A program made the translations under genes and the position numbers. Shown here in pieces: positions 34,916 through 45,990 of a stretch of DNA of 64,000 nt (the stretch's first letter is position 1; every line of letters begins with the position of its first letter). A model generated the notes under the pieces. That model was not told the DNA's origin. It searched no databases and saw only the letters and a program-made list of their open reading frames with translations. Origin of the DNA: Alnus glutinosa (lineage: Eukaryota; Streptophyta; Magnoliopsida; Fagales; Betulaceae); NCBI RefSeq assembly GCF_958979055.1, contig NC_084887.1, positions 24,921,044-24,985,043 of the forward strand, written 5' to 3'.

Positions 34916-35999
34916 CAGCCATGAGTTCCAAGTTTGATTAGCTGCTGGAGGACCGCAACCAGAACTTGGGCAGTGGGTCTCACAATCGGAACGGAGGCCC
35001 ACGAATCCATCAATCCAACTCAGGTACTAGCGGATCAACAACGCCTAAAATCGCCAAGCTTGATTTCCCACGCTACAGTGGCGATGAAGATCCAACTAGT
35101 TGGATATGCCGGGTCGAGCAATTCTTCGATTTCCACGGAACCAGCCCAGAGGAGAGACTACCCTTGGCAACCTAGCACTTGGACGGAGATGCCCAGTTGT
35201 GGTACTAGATATTTTGCAGAGGAGAAACATGGGAGATCACGTGGAACTTCTTGAAGGAAGGTCTCTATGCCAAGTACAGACCAACCCTCTATGAGGATTT
35301 TTTTGGTGATTTGTCCAAATTGAAACAGGTTGGTTCGGTAAAGGATTATCAGGTCCAATTCGAACGACTTCTGAGTCGTGTGGGCAGAATGCCCCTTGAG
35401 CATCAGTTGGGATGTTTTATCAATGGACTCAAAGACACCATCCGCACGGAGGTGCAAGCATTGTGGCCCACGAGTCTCTCTGCTGCAGTAGGATTGGCGT
35501 GACTCTATGAGGCCAAGCAATACGCCCAACACCGGAACGTACTGCCTGAGCCCTGGAAACCCAATCTACCGCCCATACCCTCGGCAGCGTTAACCAGGAC
35601 TAGAAACCCCCAAATCAAAAGGCTCTCGCTAGAAGAATTGAAGGACAGAAGGGAGAGGGGTTTGTGCTTTAATTGTGATGAAAAATTCGTACCTAGCCAC
35701 CGATGTGCCAAATTGTTTTGGCTGGAACTACAAGACGACGTGGAAAACACATCACAAGAGGATGAAATTGTGGGCATCCCGAATGGGCCTTTCGGAGATG
35801 AAGGAGGAACTCCGGCTATCTCGTTGCACGCCATCACGGACGCTCATGAGCCTCGTACGATGCGGGTAAGAGGAGCCATGGGTCTCTACAAGCTCGACCT
35901 CCTAGTCGACAGTGGCAATACCCACAACTTCATCAGCACAACCACGGCCCGGAGAGCAAGGCTGATGCCGACAAAGGAAAGCTGGATGTCCTCGTAGCC
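34916..35999 (+). pseudogene. Gypsy gag and protease region, stops in frame
   Basis: One reading frame carries the capsid-like block (LDFPRYSGDEDPTSWICRVE, then YQVQFERLLSRVG), a nucleocapsid-type knuckle (CFNCDEKFVPSHRC) and an aspartic-protease active-site motif (LLVDSGNTHNFIS, with Asp-Ser-Gly). At least three in-frame stops (35173-35175, one near 35204-35207, 35500-35502) break it. The protease motif itself is intact. Confidence 0.85.
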
Positions 36000-36082
36000 A
36001 ACGGCGAACGACTTGTCAATGGTGGATTCTGCCGAGGCGTCACAATCAATTTGGGTAATGTCTCCTTGATTATTTTTACATT

Positions 36083-37020
36083 TTGGATCTTAAAGGGTGC
36101 AAAGGTGTTTTGGGTGCTGTGTGGCTGAGGGGGTTAGGACCGATTTTGTGGGACTTCTCAAGCTTGTGGATGAGCTTTGTGTGGCAAGGAGAGAGGGTGG
36201 TGTTACATGAGCAAACAGCACCTGCAGATAAAATGGTGGATGGGCCCAAATTTCTCAAGATGCTACGTGGGTGCAGCAGAAGGACTATTCTCCAAATCAA
36301 GGTTGTCCAGTTGGGAGAAAAGATGGCCCAAATTGAAGAGGTACAACCCAATATCCAATTTTTAAAGGTGCAATATTCTTCTTTGTTTCAAGAGTCCAAG
36401 GGTCTGCCACAGGTCAGAACCCATGATCACAAGATTCCTATTGTGCCGGGCCAAGGCCCAGTCAGCGTTCGGCCCTATCGGTATCCATTTTATCAAAAAA
36501 ATGAAATTGAACTGCAAGTGGCTGCCTTGCTAAATTCTGGTGTGGTTCGGGCTAGCACAAGCCCATATTCTTCACCCGTCCTATTGGTGAAAAAACATGA
36601 TGGGTCCTGGTTATTATGCATTGACTACCGAGCATTAAATCAGATCATGGTCAAGGATAAATTTCCTGTCCCGGTGATTGACGAGCTTTTGGATAAGCTT
36701 CATAGATCCAAGGTTTTCTCTAAATTAGATTTGCGTTCCGGATATTACCAAATTAGAGTTCACCCTCCAGATGTTGGAAAGACAGCATTCTGCACCCACC
36801 ACGGGCACTATGAGTTTATGGTCATGCTGTTTGGATTGTCTAATGCTCCATCTACTTTTCAGGCTCTAATGAATGACATCTTCTAAGAGGTAATCCAAAA
36901 ATTTGTTTTGGTTTTCTTTGATGATATTTTGATTTACAGTAAGACTTGGGAGGAGCTCTTACATCATGTGCGCCAAGTTCTTAAAATCTTGCGGACGCAT
37001 CAATTATTCGTACGATGGAG
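36083..37020 (+). pseudogene. Gypsy reverse transcriptase, interrupted
   Basis: It lies in a different frame from gag-protease. Palm/finger motifs are visible: [41 protein letters not shown], and after a TAA at 36884-36886 the catalytic FFDDILIYSK. The sequence stops matching just before the LTR insertion at 37032 and resumes after it. Confidence 0.88.
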
Positions 37021-37031
37021 TTAGTATTTTA

Positions 37032-38106
37032 TGTTGGCTACATTTTGGATGACAAAAACACTTGTATGTAAGGTTGCTATTTAAACAGGATTATCGGTCT
37101 TATAAAGAATCTTCATGTATTATGGACAAGTATTTTATTCGATCTATGTCACAAGTTTCTAGAAGATGTCCACGAAGATCCCTTGCTTTTTACAAGTCAG
37201 TTGAAGCCGATTCCTGTGCAACAGTCCAGACAGGCCTTTGAAGGCGTCCGGATGCCTTGCAGTGTCTAGAAGTTTCTGTGTTGAAGACGTTCAGACGTCA
37301 GGGCAACACCGTCTGAACGCTAGGTCAAGCTTCTCCAATTTCTATACAGAGTTGAATTTCAATCGATACTATTTGGAAAGTTTCTGCAATACGTCCGGAT
37401 GATGTGGCAACACGTCCGGACAATGTCCAGCTTTCCAGAATATTCCAGGTTTCCTTTACAAGCGAGGAAAGGAGTTACAGCAAAGACCGTCCGGACGCTC
37501 GGCCAAGCCTTCCGGACGTGGACCTGATATGGGAAGAAATTGCGCTAATCTGGAAGGCTGTCGCAGAAGACCGTCCGGACAAGGCAATCTTCCGTCCATA
37601 CGCTCCACAGCCAGAGTCCAATTCTGAGCAGAATTAGGTTTTCTTTAAGCCTATATATAGAGGGCTATAGGCTTGTTAATTGTAAGAATTCAGTATAGAA
37701 TTTCATAGTGCTTAAAGAGGGTGTTTAGGGAGAATTGAAGATTCGCTGGCTCTCAAGCCATTGTTGGTGTGTGCTCAACAGTTCGTGTGAAGCTTATCTT
37801 AGGGGTCGGCCCTAAGGTAAAGGAATCCATTAAAGACCCCTTCAAGTATGAGACTTGGTTGGGAAGCGTTCACGATAGGCTTCGTGTTATAGTTAAAGGT
37901 ATGACTACTGCAATGGGTTTTGTGAGTACGAGTGCTTTGTAATTTGCTTTGTCTTTGGATAGTGAAATTCCTGAGTTTGACTGCCTTGGAGTGGTTTTTC
38001 TCTTCACAGAGTTTCCACTTCGTAAATAAATATCTTGTCTTTTTTATTTTTTGCATTTAAGATATTTCGTTGCACACAAACACACACTTGGTTAATTTAG
38101 AAGTCA
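37032..38106 (+). mobile_element. LTR-like insertion within the reverse transcriptase region
   Basis: About 1075 bp with TGTTGG...GTCA ends breaks the pol frame between HQLFV and KWDKCQFGKT. It has a TATA box (CTATATATAGAGG near 37650) and no coding capacity, so it looks like a solo LTR from another family. Preceding TTTTA and following TTTTTTA give only an approximate TSD. A run of CGTCCGGACG-type words lies at about 37240-37605. Confidence 0.65.
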
Positions 38107-38118
38107 TTTTTTATTTTC

Positions 38119-38740
38119 AAGTGGGATAAGTGTCAATTTGGCAAAACAGTCGTGAGTTACCTGGGGCACATAATATCTCCGCAAGGAGTGGCTATGGATT
38201 CGGAGAAGATTGATTCAATCTTGGGATGGCCCATCCCTACAATCATCAAGGCCTTAAGAGGGTTTTTAGGCTTCACTGGGTATTATCGCAAGTTCATCTA
38301 GGGGTATGGCTCACTTGCTAAGGCATTGACAAAGCTACTTAAAAAAAAAAAAAAAAAAAACCTTTGGATGGTCGACCCAAGCGGAGGAATCATTCAACCA
38401 ACTGAAAAAGGCTATGACGCAAGCTCCAATTCTGGCTTTACCAGATTTCTCAAAACCTTTCATTGTCTAGTGTGATGCTTCTGGGTTAAGCGTTGGGGCA
38501 GTCTTACTACAAGATAGTTGACCTATTGCTTTTTTTAGGAAAGCCATCAAAGGGAGGGAGCTGAGCTTATCTACATATGAAAAGGAGATGCTTGCCCTAG
38601 TTTCAGCAGTTCAATGATGGAGACCTTATTTATTAGGTTCCAAATTCATTATTCACACAGATCAGAAAAGTTTGAAGTTTCTCTTGGATCAAACTATTTC
38701 AACTACAGCCTAGCAACGATGGTTGGTCAAATTGTTGGGG
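38119..38740 (+). pseudogene. Gypsy reverse transcriptase end and RNase H, stops and frameshifts
   Basis: Motifs include SYLGHIISPQGVAMD and RGFLGFTGYYRKFI followed by a stop, then a run of 20 A (38341-38360). Next come RNase H blocks (CDASGLSVGAVLLQD, STYEKEMLALV, HTDQKSLKFLL) broken by stops. Confidence 0.85.
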
Positions 38741-38741
38741 T

Positions 38742-39815
38742 ATGATTATATATGAGACAGAATATAAGTGCGGCAAGAAAAATTTTGTCGCCGACGCTCT
38801 TTCTCGCATAGAAGAGCCCCGGGCATTGATGGCACTTTCTCACCCCATTCCCCATTGGCTCAAACCTATTCAAGACAAAGTTATCTCCAACCCAAAATTA
38901 CAAGCTCGGGTGGTCAGAATCCAAGCTGGTGAGGCAGTGGGCCCATGGAAGTTTCAAGGTGGCCTTATTTTCTTTAAGAAGCGGGTATACTTGCCCAGCA
39001 CTTCTTCGCTCATCTCTCCCATCTTTACTGAAATACACAGGAGCACTCATGAAGGATTTTTTAAAACCATGAAACAATTGCGAGCAGTATTTTATTGGCC
39101 TAAAATGAAGGAACAAGTCAAGATTTTCATTAGACACTACGATGTGTGTCAAAGGCACAAGACAGAGACAACTATGCCTTCAAGACTATTACAGCCTTTA
39201 CCCATCCCTACTAAGGTTTGTACTGAGGTCTCAATGGACTTTATAGATGGTCTTCCCAAATCCAGCGGGAAAACTACTATTCTGGTGGTGGTAGATAGGC
39301 TTACAAAATATGGCCATTTTATTCTGGTAAGCCATCCTTACACAGCTCCTCAGATTGCTAAGGTTTATTTTGACAATGTCTTCAAGCTTCATGGTATGCC
39401 AGAATCTATTGTGTGTGATCGTGATCCAGCTTTCACAAGTCGGTTTTGGATTGAATTGTTCTTGCTTCATGGGACTAAATTTAATTTTAGTTCGGCTTAT
39501 CATCCACAAACCGACAGTCAGACCAAAGTCCTTAATCGCACGGTAGAGATGTACTTGCGATGTTTAACAAGCTCAAAGCATAAAGAATGGGTTACTAGGC
39601 TTCCCTGGGTCAAGTATTGTTACAACACTAGTTCCCATTCAGCTCATAGCCTCACTCTTTTTGAGCTAGTTTATGGCCGACCACCACCAATATTACTGTT
39701 TTATGTCAAAGGCACGACTCATGTGGAAGCTGTTGAGCAAATTCTGGTGGAACGTGATATACTTCTTTGGGAGGCAAGGGATCGGTTACACAAGCCTCAA
39801 CATCATATATCTTAG
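38742..39815 (+). pseudogene. Gypsy integrase, catalytic Glu and a zinc Cys replaced
   Basis: A 357-aa open frame with the HHCC region (HRSTHEG, YDVCQRHK) and the retroviral-type core (MDFIDGLPKS, IVCDRDPAFTS, YHPQTDSQTKVLNRTVEMYL). The first Cys of the CX2C pair is Tyr, and the third catalytic residue, Glu in QTE of the family, is Lys (AAA, 39525-39527). The frame is open but the enzyme should be inactive. Confidence 0.88.
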
Positions 39816-39862
39816 ATGGTTTACAACAAACATCAAAAGGAGAAACAGTTTGAAGTCGGCTC

Positions 39863-40252
39863 TTGGGTTTATTTGAAGCTACAACCTTATTGGCAATTTT
39901 CTGTGGAATTCCAAGCAACGCCAAGCTTTCAAGTAAATACTATGGTCCCTTTAAAATTTTGAAACGAATTGGACCCATTGCTTACTTACTTGATTTGCCT
40001 AAAGACTCGAAGTTGTATCCTGTGTTCCATGTTTCAGTCCTCAAGCAACACATGGGTACCGATGAACCTGTAGAGATTGCTCTCCCTGTCCTTCCAGATT
40101 CACGAGTCCAGCCTCAGGCAGTTTTGGAGCAAAGGGTGTGCAAGGGTGAACCTGAAATTCTTGTCCATTATGAGGGATCCTCTCTAGCAGATGCTAAATG
40201 GGAAAGGCGGGTTGATTTCCAGATTTCATCCTTGGAAACAAGGACGTTTTGA
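39863..40252 (+). pseudogene. Gypsy integrase C-terminal region with chromodomain-like end
   Basis: YYGPFKILKRIGPIAYLLDL and PVFHVSVLKQH are the integrase GPF/Y module. ILVHYEGSSLADAKWE near the end fits a chromodomain core (normally WKG...ATWE). It lies in a frame shifted from the integrase core. Chromodomains steer insertion toward particular chromatin in active relatives. Confidence 0.8.
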
Positions 40253-40264
40253 AGGGAGAAGGAA

Positions 40265-40779
40265 TGTTAGCACCCTAGGTTATTTAGTAAAGAATAATGA
40301 TTCTTGCACAACTCTTACACAACTTTTGCACAACTCTGACTACTTTTTTTATTTTTTATGATGAACAATTGGATTTGTTTTTCTACATGTGAGTCCTAAA
40401 TATTCAATGATTGATCTTAAAAAAAAGTTGTTAGAGTTGTGTAAGAGTTATGTAAGAAATATTACTCTATAGTAAATTCTGTTGCCCAATTCTCTTAGGT
40501 TAATTGAGAGGAAGTATCTATGTTATTTCTTTCCATGTAAGGTAGTATCTTTAATTTCCTCAGTAAGAGTCCTAGTCCAAGTCATAATAGGTGTACAAGT
40601 CCAAACCTAATTCTAAGTCAGTTGTAACTCTATTTAAGCATAAGTTTTGCAATAAAGAGACACATAATTATTTAGACAAATCAACACTTGTGTTGTGAGG
40701 TTTAAGGTCCCTCTAACGACCCCTGCTAACTTTCATGTTCAACGACCAATTACGAGATCCGTCGCAAGGGCTCATAACA
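40265..40779 (+). repeat. 3' LTR of the Gypsy element, carrying a MITE
   Basis: A polypurine tract (GAAGGGAGAAGGAA, 40251-40264) directly precedes it. Without the 176-bp MITE and one TSD copy it is about 330 bp against 359 bp for the 5' LTR. Confidence 0.92.
40292..40467. mobile_element. Mutator-type MITE nested in the Gypsy 3' LTR
   Basis: The left end GAATAATGATTCTTGCACAA and the right end (complement GAGTAATATTTCTTACATAA) are imperfect inverted repeats of about 32 bp. The flanks TTTAGTAAA (40283-40291) and TATAGTAAA (40468-40476) differ at one base. The 5' LTR has the uninterrupted target, proving insertion after the retrotransposon. Same family as 42943-43116. Confidence 0.88.
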
Positions 40780-40784
40780 AGGAT

Positions 40785-41279
40785 GTTCATTCCTCACACC
40801 GTCATCTCGGTTGAAGCTCCAACTCCATTTCTCGACTAATTTGGAAGCTTAGTTTGCAACTTCCTTTGTAAGAGAGCAGAATGTTGATATGAAGGATGTG
40901 TAAATTCATTATTTGAAATGACAATTTTCTTTTCTTTTCTTTTTTGGTCTTTCTATTTTCGATTCTTTATTTCAATATATAAACAAACGTGAAATTGAAT
41001 ATGTAGCTAAGCTTGGGTATTGTGGTCATCATTCTTGACGATCCTATGATGTCAATATTAGTTGTTAGTATAAATCCATTTCAAAGGGAAAAATGATGAA
41101 TCAATCTTGAGAGAGTAGGAAAATAGAGCCAGGCAGCAAGTAAAGAGAAGCTTAACCCAAGAAACTTTGTTGTCAACAAAAGCAGAAGATTATTATTTTA
41201 GATTCATCGATAGGTCAAACTTGAGCAAACAATCCTCCATGCTAAAGATTAGCCTCAAGAGCATGATTTGGAGTTTGAA

Positions 41280-41327
<48 letters not shown>

Positions 41328-42933
41328 CAGTAAAAATCATGCTCATTTTGATGTTGAGCATTGAGCAATTTGACTTGGACATATCATAAACAGAGTTGGA
41401 GCAGAGAAGGCAAGCATATCTGTTGGATAGATAACATAACTCTTCATATATAAATTAGAGGAACTCCTTTTGGATGAAATGATAACAGAATACCCAAAAA
41501 CACATATTAAAAAGCTCTGTTTCGGAATCTACAATTAAACGGTACAATTGATCATGATGTACAATAAGGATTGTCTTCATATGATTTTGCACTTGTCAAT
41601 AAAATGTAATATGTTTTGTTATTTTGAGAGATTATTCCATTCTAGGTAATAAAGAAGAATTTTTTTCCTTCAACTCTTGTGGTTCAAGAATTCTTATATA
41701 GCTAGCGTCAAAATGAATATGATTTTAGTGTTTTCCATATGTTGTATGCCATAAGAGTTGTTCTTTTTTTTTTTTTTTTTTTTTTTTTCATTTATAAGCA
41801 ATTATACTAAAATTAAATTCTAGAAAAATTGATGACTGGAAATTTCTGAATTAGGAATGGAATAGGATAATATCTAGAAATGAGTTTTGTACTTTGTGTC
41901 CCACTTCACTATTCTTTTCCTTTTTTAATTAAATGGGAAAAGTTCACGCATTATTATGAGTCTACAGTTGTATGAGATGAGGACTTTATGTTGAATACGA
42001 AGACTTTATAGAGAAGATGAGTGTTGCTCTTAAAGCAGTGCTCTTATTAGATTAGATAAGAACTCTATATCCTATGCCACAAAAAGTCTTGCAGTATATA
42101 GCAAGATTCTCTTAAGTTAAAATAAGAATATATATTTTCATTAGGAGTTTAAGGATAGAATAACTTAGATATAGTAAGTTATCTTTATTGATAACATTAA
42201 AATTAGAATTATATTAGGATTTAAATGTTATTGATAACATTAGAAGTGATTTATTCTAGTTAGACTTTTACTTCTACTATTATGTATTGTAAGTGTCTAT
42301 TTAAAGACACCATAAGTTCTTTAATATAATTAAGTAAAGATTAATATTATTCTACTCTAGAGTTAATTTGGAAGGTGTTAGGGTTTGAGAAATTAAGCCC
42401 ATAACACGCACCCTCTTCAAATTACCATTCAATTGATAATGTCCCCAAAACTTTTAATTGACACAATACCTCTTCCGAACTACCAAAAACTGTCAATGTC
42501 TAGCAATACAACCAACAAGGATACAACACACTCTTGACACAAATGTTATCATATTGGACCATTTCCAATGAGTCTCTCACGTTAAAAATGTCACACATTC
42601 CGAGGTACACATATTCCTTGAAAGAATTGATAATCAAATAGAGAAATAAAAGTAAAGCGAAAATAATAAAATGGAGACAAGTTATTTTACGTGGTTCGGT
42701 CTATATATGACTTACGTATACAAGATATAGCCAAAGGGTTATATTATACTCTTAACTCTCTTTATATAAGTTTACAATACAAAAGACTCTATTTATAGAG
42801 CGTACAGATGAGATATAATCCTAATCATATCTCTTAATTTAGGGTGATTCAATATCATAAAATCCCTAAATTCAAGATAATCTAATCTTTATCAAAGGCA
42901 ATACAATTCTCATCAAATCCATAACTTCAGGGT
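40785..42933. other. Intergenic, simple repeats and LTR-like AT-rich sequence
   Basis: (TA)n/(GA)n lies at about 41280-41327 and a T tract at about 41764-41789. 41990-42420 contains TATTTAAAGACACC and reads like an old LTR without recognisable ends. 42420-42850 is typical non-coding plant repeat sequence. No gene was seen. Confidence 0.4.
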
Positions 42934-42942
42934 AATCCAAAT

Positions 42943-43116
42943 GAGTAATGTTTCTTGCACAACTTTAGTACAAGTTTAACAACTTTTTTTAAGGTTAACC
43001 ATTGAATATTTAGGGCCCACATGTAGAAAAACAGATCCAATGGTTGATCATTAAAAAAAAAAAAAATGTTAGAGTTGAACGAAAGTTGTATGAAAGTTGT
43101 ACGACAATCATTTCTC
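42943..43116. mobile_element. Mutator-type MITE, exact 9-bp TSD
   Basis: AATCCAAAT flanks it exactly (42934-42942 and 43117-43125). The ends GAGTAATGTTTCTTGCACAA and (complement) GAGAAATGATTGTCGTACAA match the MITE in the Gypsy LTR, and both share an internal CCACATGTAGAAAAACA-like segment. Confidence 0.88.
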
Positions 43117-43125
43117 AATCCAAAT

Positions 43126-43547
43126 ATACTCTACATTCATCTCTCCCAACTCTCTTTCCATTTCATTCCTCATTGATCTCTCTCTCATACACCATACTCA
43201 ATTGTATAAACCACTCACTCTTCTTACATCTTAACAATGTAGGACACAAACCTCACAAGTGCACTCACAACAAAGTTCATGGCGTTTGATACAACCCTTG
43301 AATAGAACTCATTCTTGAAAACCAACCTGCAAGAGGAGAGTGCTCAATAGCTTATATACACATGGTTAAGCTTGTACTTAAGCCATGTGGAACACTTAGA
43401 ATCATAACATACTACCACGCTCTGCAACCGACGTCCACGGCGGCCCACTCTATCGACACTGAACTGATGGTAGCCATTTCTCTTTTGGCAGCTGTACTTA
43501 CTTATCAGTATTCAATGTTTAGTCTAAAGTATATTTTTTTTTACGTG
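43126..43547. other. Spacer before the inverted duplication, nothing recognised
   Basis: AT-rich with short frames only (43044-43289 and 43362-43562), neither with recognisable features. Confidence 0.45.
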
Positions 43548-45934
43548 TTAGCATTATTATAATGTGTTTATTAGATTGATTAGTCATCTATAAGGGTCCA
43601 AACTGAACGTGCCAAAATTGCAACGCCACCATGAAGACAAGGGGCGCCGCGCCGAACAAGAATGCCACACTTTTAAGAAACACATATGGGGGTATTTAAA
43701 GCTCAAAGTTTAAGGTCTTTGCCTTTGCCCACTTTCCAACCGTCAACAACGAACATCAATTCTTGTAATTGGGTGCCACGTCACTCTTGTTCTAAGTGTG
43801 AATTAAGGGGGTTTGAGCCTTTGTTTCAAACAAGAACTCAAAAAACTAACTAATCTGCACCCCTTTAACCCAACATCCTCAAAATCACACATTCTCAATG
43901 TTCGGCTTAATCAAAGCTCATTTCGGTTTTTCTTTCTTTATTTATTTAAACTCTTCGATCTTACAGCTTCTCCAATCCAAATGATCAGATTAGTTAATGA
44001 TCGCTTACTTTTCTTACTTAAAGACTATAGTAAGTGGCTCTTGCTGACATATGTTCGGGAATTATCATTCCCCAAGCCCACGTGAGCCATGGTCAAATTG
44101 AACCCGAGCTAATATACTATGGTTGTAGCGAAGCGGTCGAATGGATAATAGACCGAGCACAAGGCTCTATGTCCGGGGAGACCCACCAATCATCTCCCCG
44201 GGCATGCATTCTCAATAGCCAAAGATTGGCGGCCAGGCCAAAGATGTCGCCTGCCCGACAGATGTGGAGATTCTGGAATCTCCAACATTTATAAAGCCAA
44301 GTACCCAACAGGGTCAAATATGGCCGAAAGGAAGGATGGACGTCAGATCTAGCCATTGTTCATACTGTAACAAGTTACTATGCACCTTGCATCGGATGGT
44401 CAGCAATCCCGAAAAATAGGGATCCTCCCTACGTCAGCTTATTCAAAGGGAAGTATAAATACACGATAAGATAAGCAGGTAAACGGGGGCTGAACATATA
44501 CTCTTATTCACTTCTGATAAGAGCTCTCATTGACTTAGGCATCGGAGGAGACTCAGCCAGCCAACCCCCGTCGCCCCTTTTCTATTTTGCAGGTCCTTGT
44601 TCAGCCGACCAATCAGGAACTATTTTGTTGCACTAGTCTCCAGAAGGCCAACCAAAAGCTGACATGTCACCATACCGAAAACTGTACCAACACATGTGAA
44701 TCTTGGTTTAATCCTTCTCTTTTTGACTTGGTTTCTTCTCGATCCATCCAAGAATATAAGATAACACCTAGCTACTTTAGTTAGATATTTCATAAATTTG
44801 TGTGACCATGTAGTACTGGTTGCCAATAGTTTCGAATGTCACGGAATCAACGAGATCGTCTGACTAGTGTCTAAAAGTTTCAAACTTTGAACTTGAGTTT
44901 GGTTTGCTTAATTAACCGACGAGTTTAAACAACCATCTTACAACAAGAACATAGACAGCTTATTTTTATGGTACCAACAATTAAGTACCTTGTTTTTTCT
45001 TTTTCTAGGCATTACCAACAAGTTTCGTGGTACCGACATGTTGTCCACCACAAGATGACAGACAGCATCCGGATTTTGATTCCCATGGCTACGTACTTGG
45101 GGAAAAGTGGTACCAATTATTTGATAGAAATATTCACAAAATATTCAACGAACGATGACATCCTTAAGCCCAAAAGGGAAAAACCTTTCAAGAAGACAAT
45201 CCCAAACACAGGATATATAGAGCTTTCCATGTTCTATTTCCTTTCCTTATTCTGTTTTCTAATATAGGCCATATGAATGAACAACAACATAAAAAATGTA
45301 AATCACATGATAATAATCAGATTAATTATGATATTAAGACATGATCAGATTTTGATAAGAAAATCTGACAAGGAAAGAATATATCTCTTGGTTTCTAATT
45401 AATAAACATGCACGAAGAACAACAAAAAAGAAATATCTTAGAAAGACTCCGTCTTGTCAGAGGCCATAGTCAAGAGAGCAATATTTTATTGCAATATTGT
45501 TCTTTGTTCACTGTAATTAGAACATTTTCATAGTTTTATTGACTGAGATGAGCTGCTATAGACTATAATTGTGTCTCATATATAGTATTAAATAATCAAT
45601 TTGTAAACTTTTGTCTGGTTGAAAAGTCGCGGAAGAGCACCAATTAAACACGGATCCACGAGCATGAGCTTGAAGGTACGACAATGTTTGGTTGTTTTCG
45701 ATGGAGAAAAAATTGGTTGGCTAAGGCTTTCTAAGGCTACAGCTTTCTGTTTCTTGATCTTTGACTTCTTTTATTTTAGTGGCATAGATTTCCTCATCAT
45801 TAACATGTTCATTGTGCATGATTTGTGGACCTTTTTGAGTAGCTACGTACATTCCCTTGTGTTTTGTAAATATTATTATTATTTATTTTGTTTTAATGCT
45901 TTCATGCGAAGTTGATTGAAAAATATTATATAGT
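43548..45934 (+). repeat. Left arm of a large inverted duplication
   Basis: Starting TTAGCATTATTATAATGTG, it matches the reverse complement of 47018-48899 along its length at roughly 90 percent by eye. Examples: GGTCCAAACTGAACGTGCC; CACCATGAAGACAAGGGGCG; CAACAAGTTTCGTGGTACC; TTCATGCGAAGTTGATTGAA. It is longer than the right arm because of a 638-bp LTR insertion and a further stretch of about 100 bp near 43745-43820. Open frames within it are mirrored in the other arm and show no family. Confidence 0.88.
44052..44689 (+). mobile_element. Solo-LTR-like insertion in the left arm
   Basis: TGTTCGGGAATTATC...CTGTACCA sits where the right arm reads continuously from GTGGCTC to GCTGACACATGTGAA. Flanks ACATA and ACACA match at 4 of 5. 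It has a TATAAATACA box (about 44455) and a GACTTAGGCATCGGAGGAG motif (about 44533) resembling the transcript-start region of some plant Gypsy LTRs. It post-dates the duplication. Confidence 0.68.
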
Positions 45935-45990
45935 ACTAACACTATGCACATGCATAGTATGAAGACATTTTTAATTCAGCAAGAGAAACT

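Larger units (their letters stand above)
34455..40779 (+). mobile_element. Chromodomain Ty3/Gypsy retrotransposon, degenerate, TSD AGGAT
   Basis: The 5' LTR (34455-34813) and 3' LTR (40265-40779) both begin TGTTAGCACC and end CATAACA. AGGAT flanks the element on both sides (34450-34454 and 40780-40784), so it arrived as a unit. Order inside is gag, protease, reverse transcriptase, RNase H, integrase, chromodomain-like tail, which places it among plant chromoviruses. It has in-frame stops, frameshifts, a 1.1-kb LTR insertion within pol and a MITE in the 3' LTR. It cannot be autonomous. Confidence 0.95.

Noticed and set aside
37404..37637. 77-aa open frame with PDN/RPD repeats
   Set aside because: It is the translation of CGTCCGGA palindromes within an LTR and has no coding evidence.
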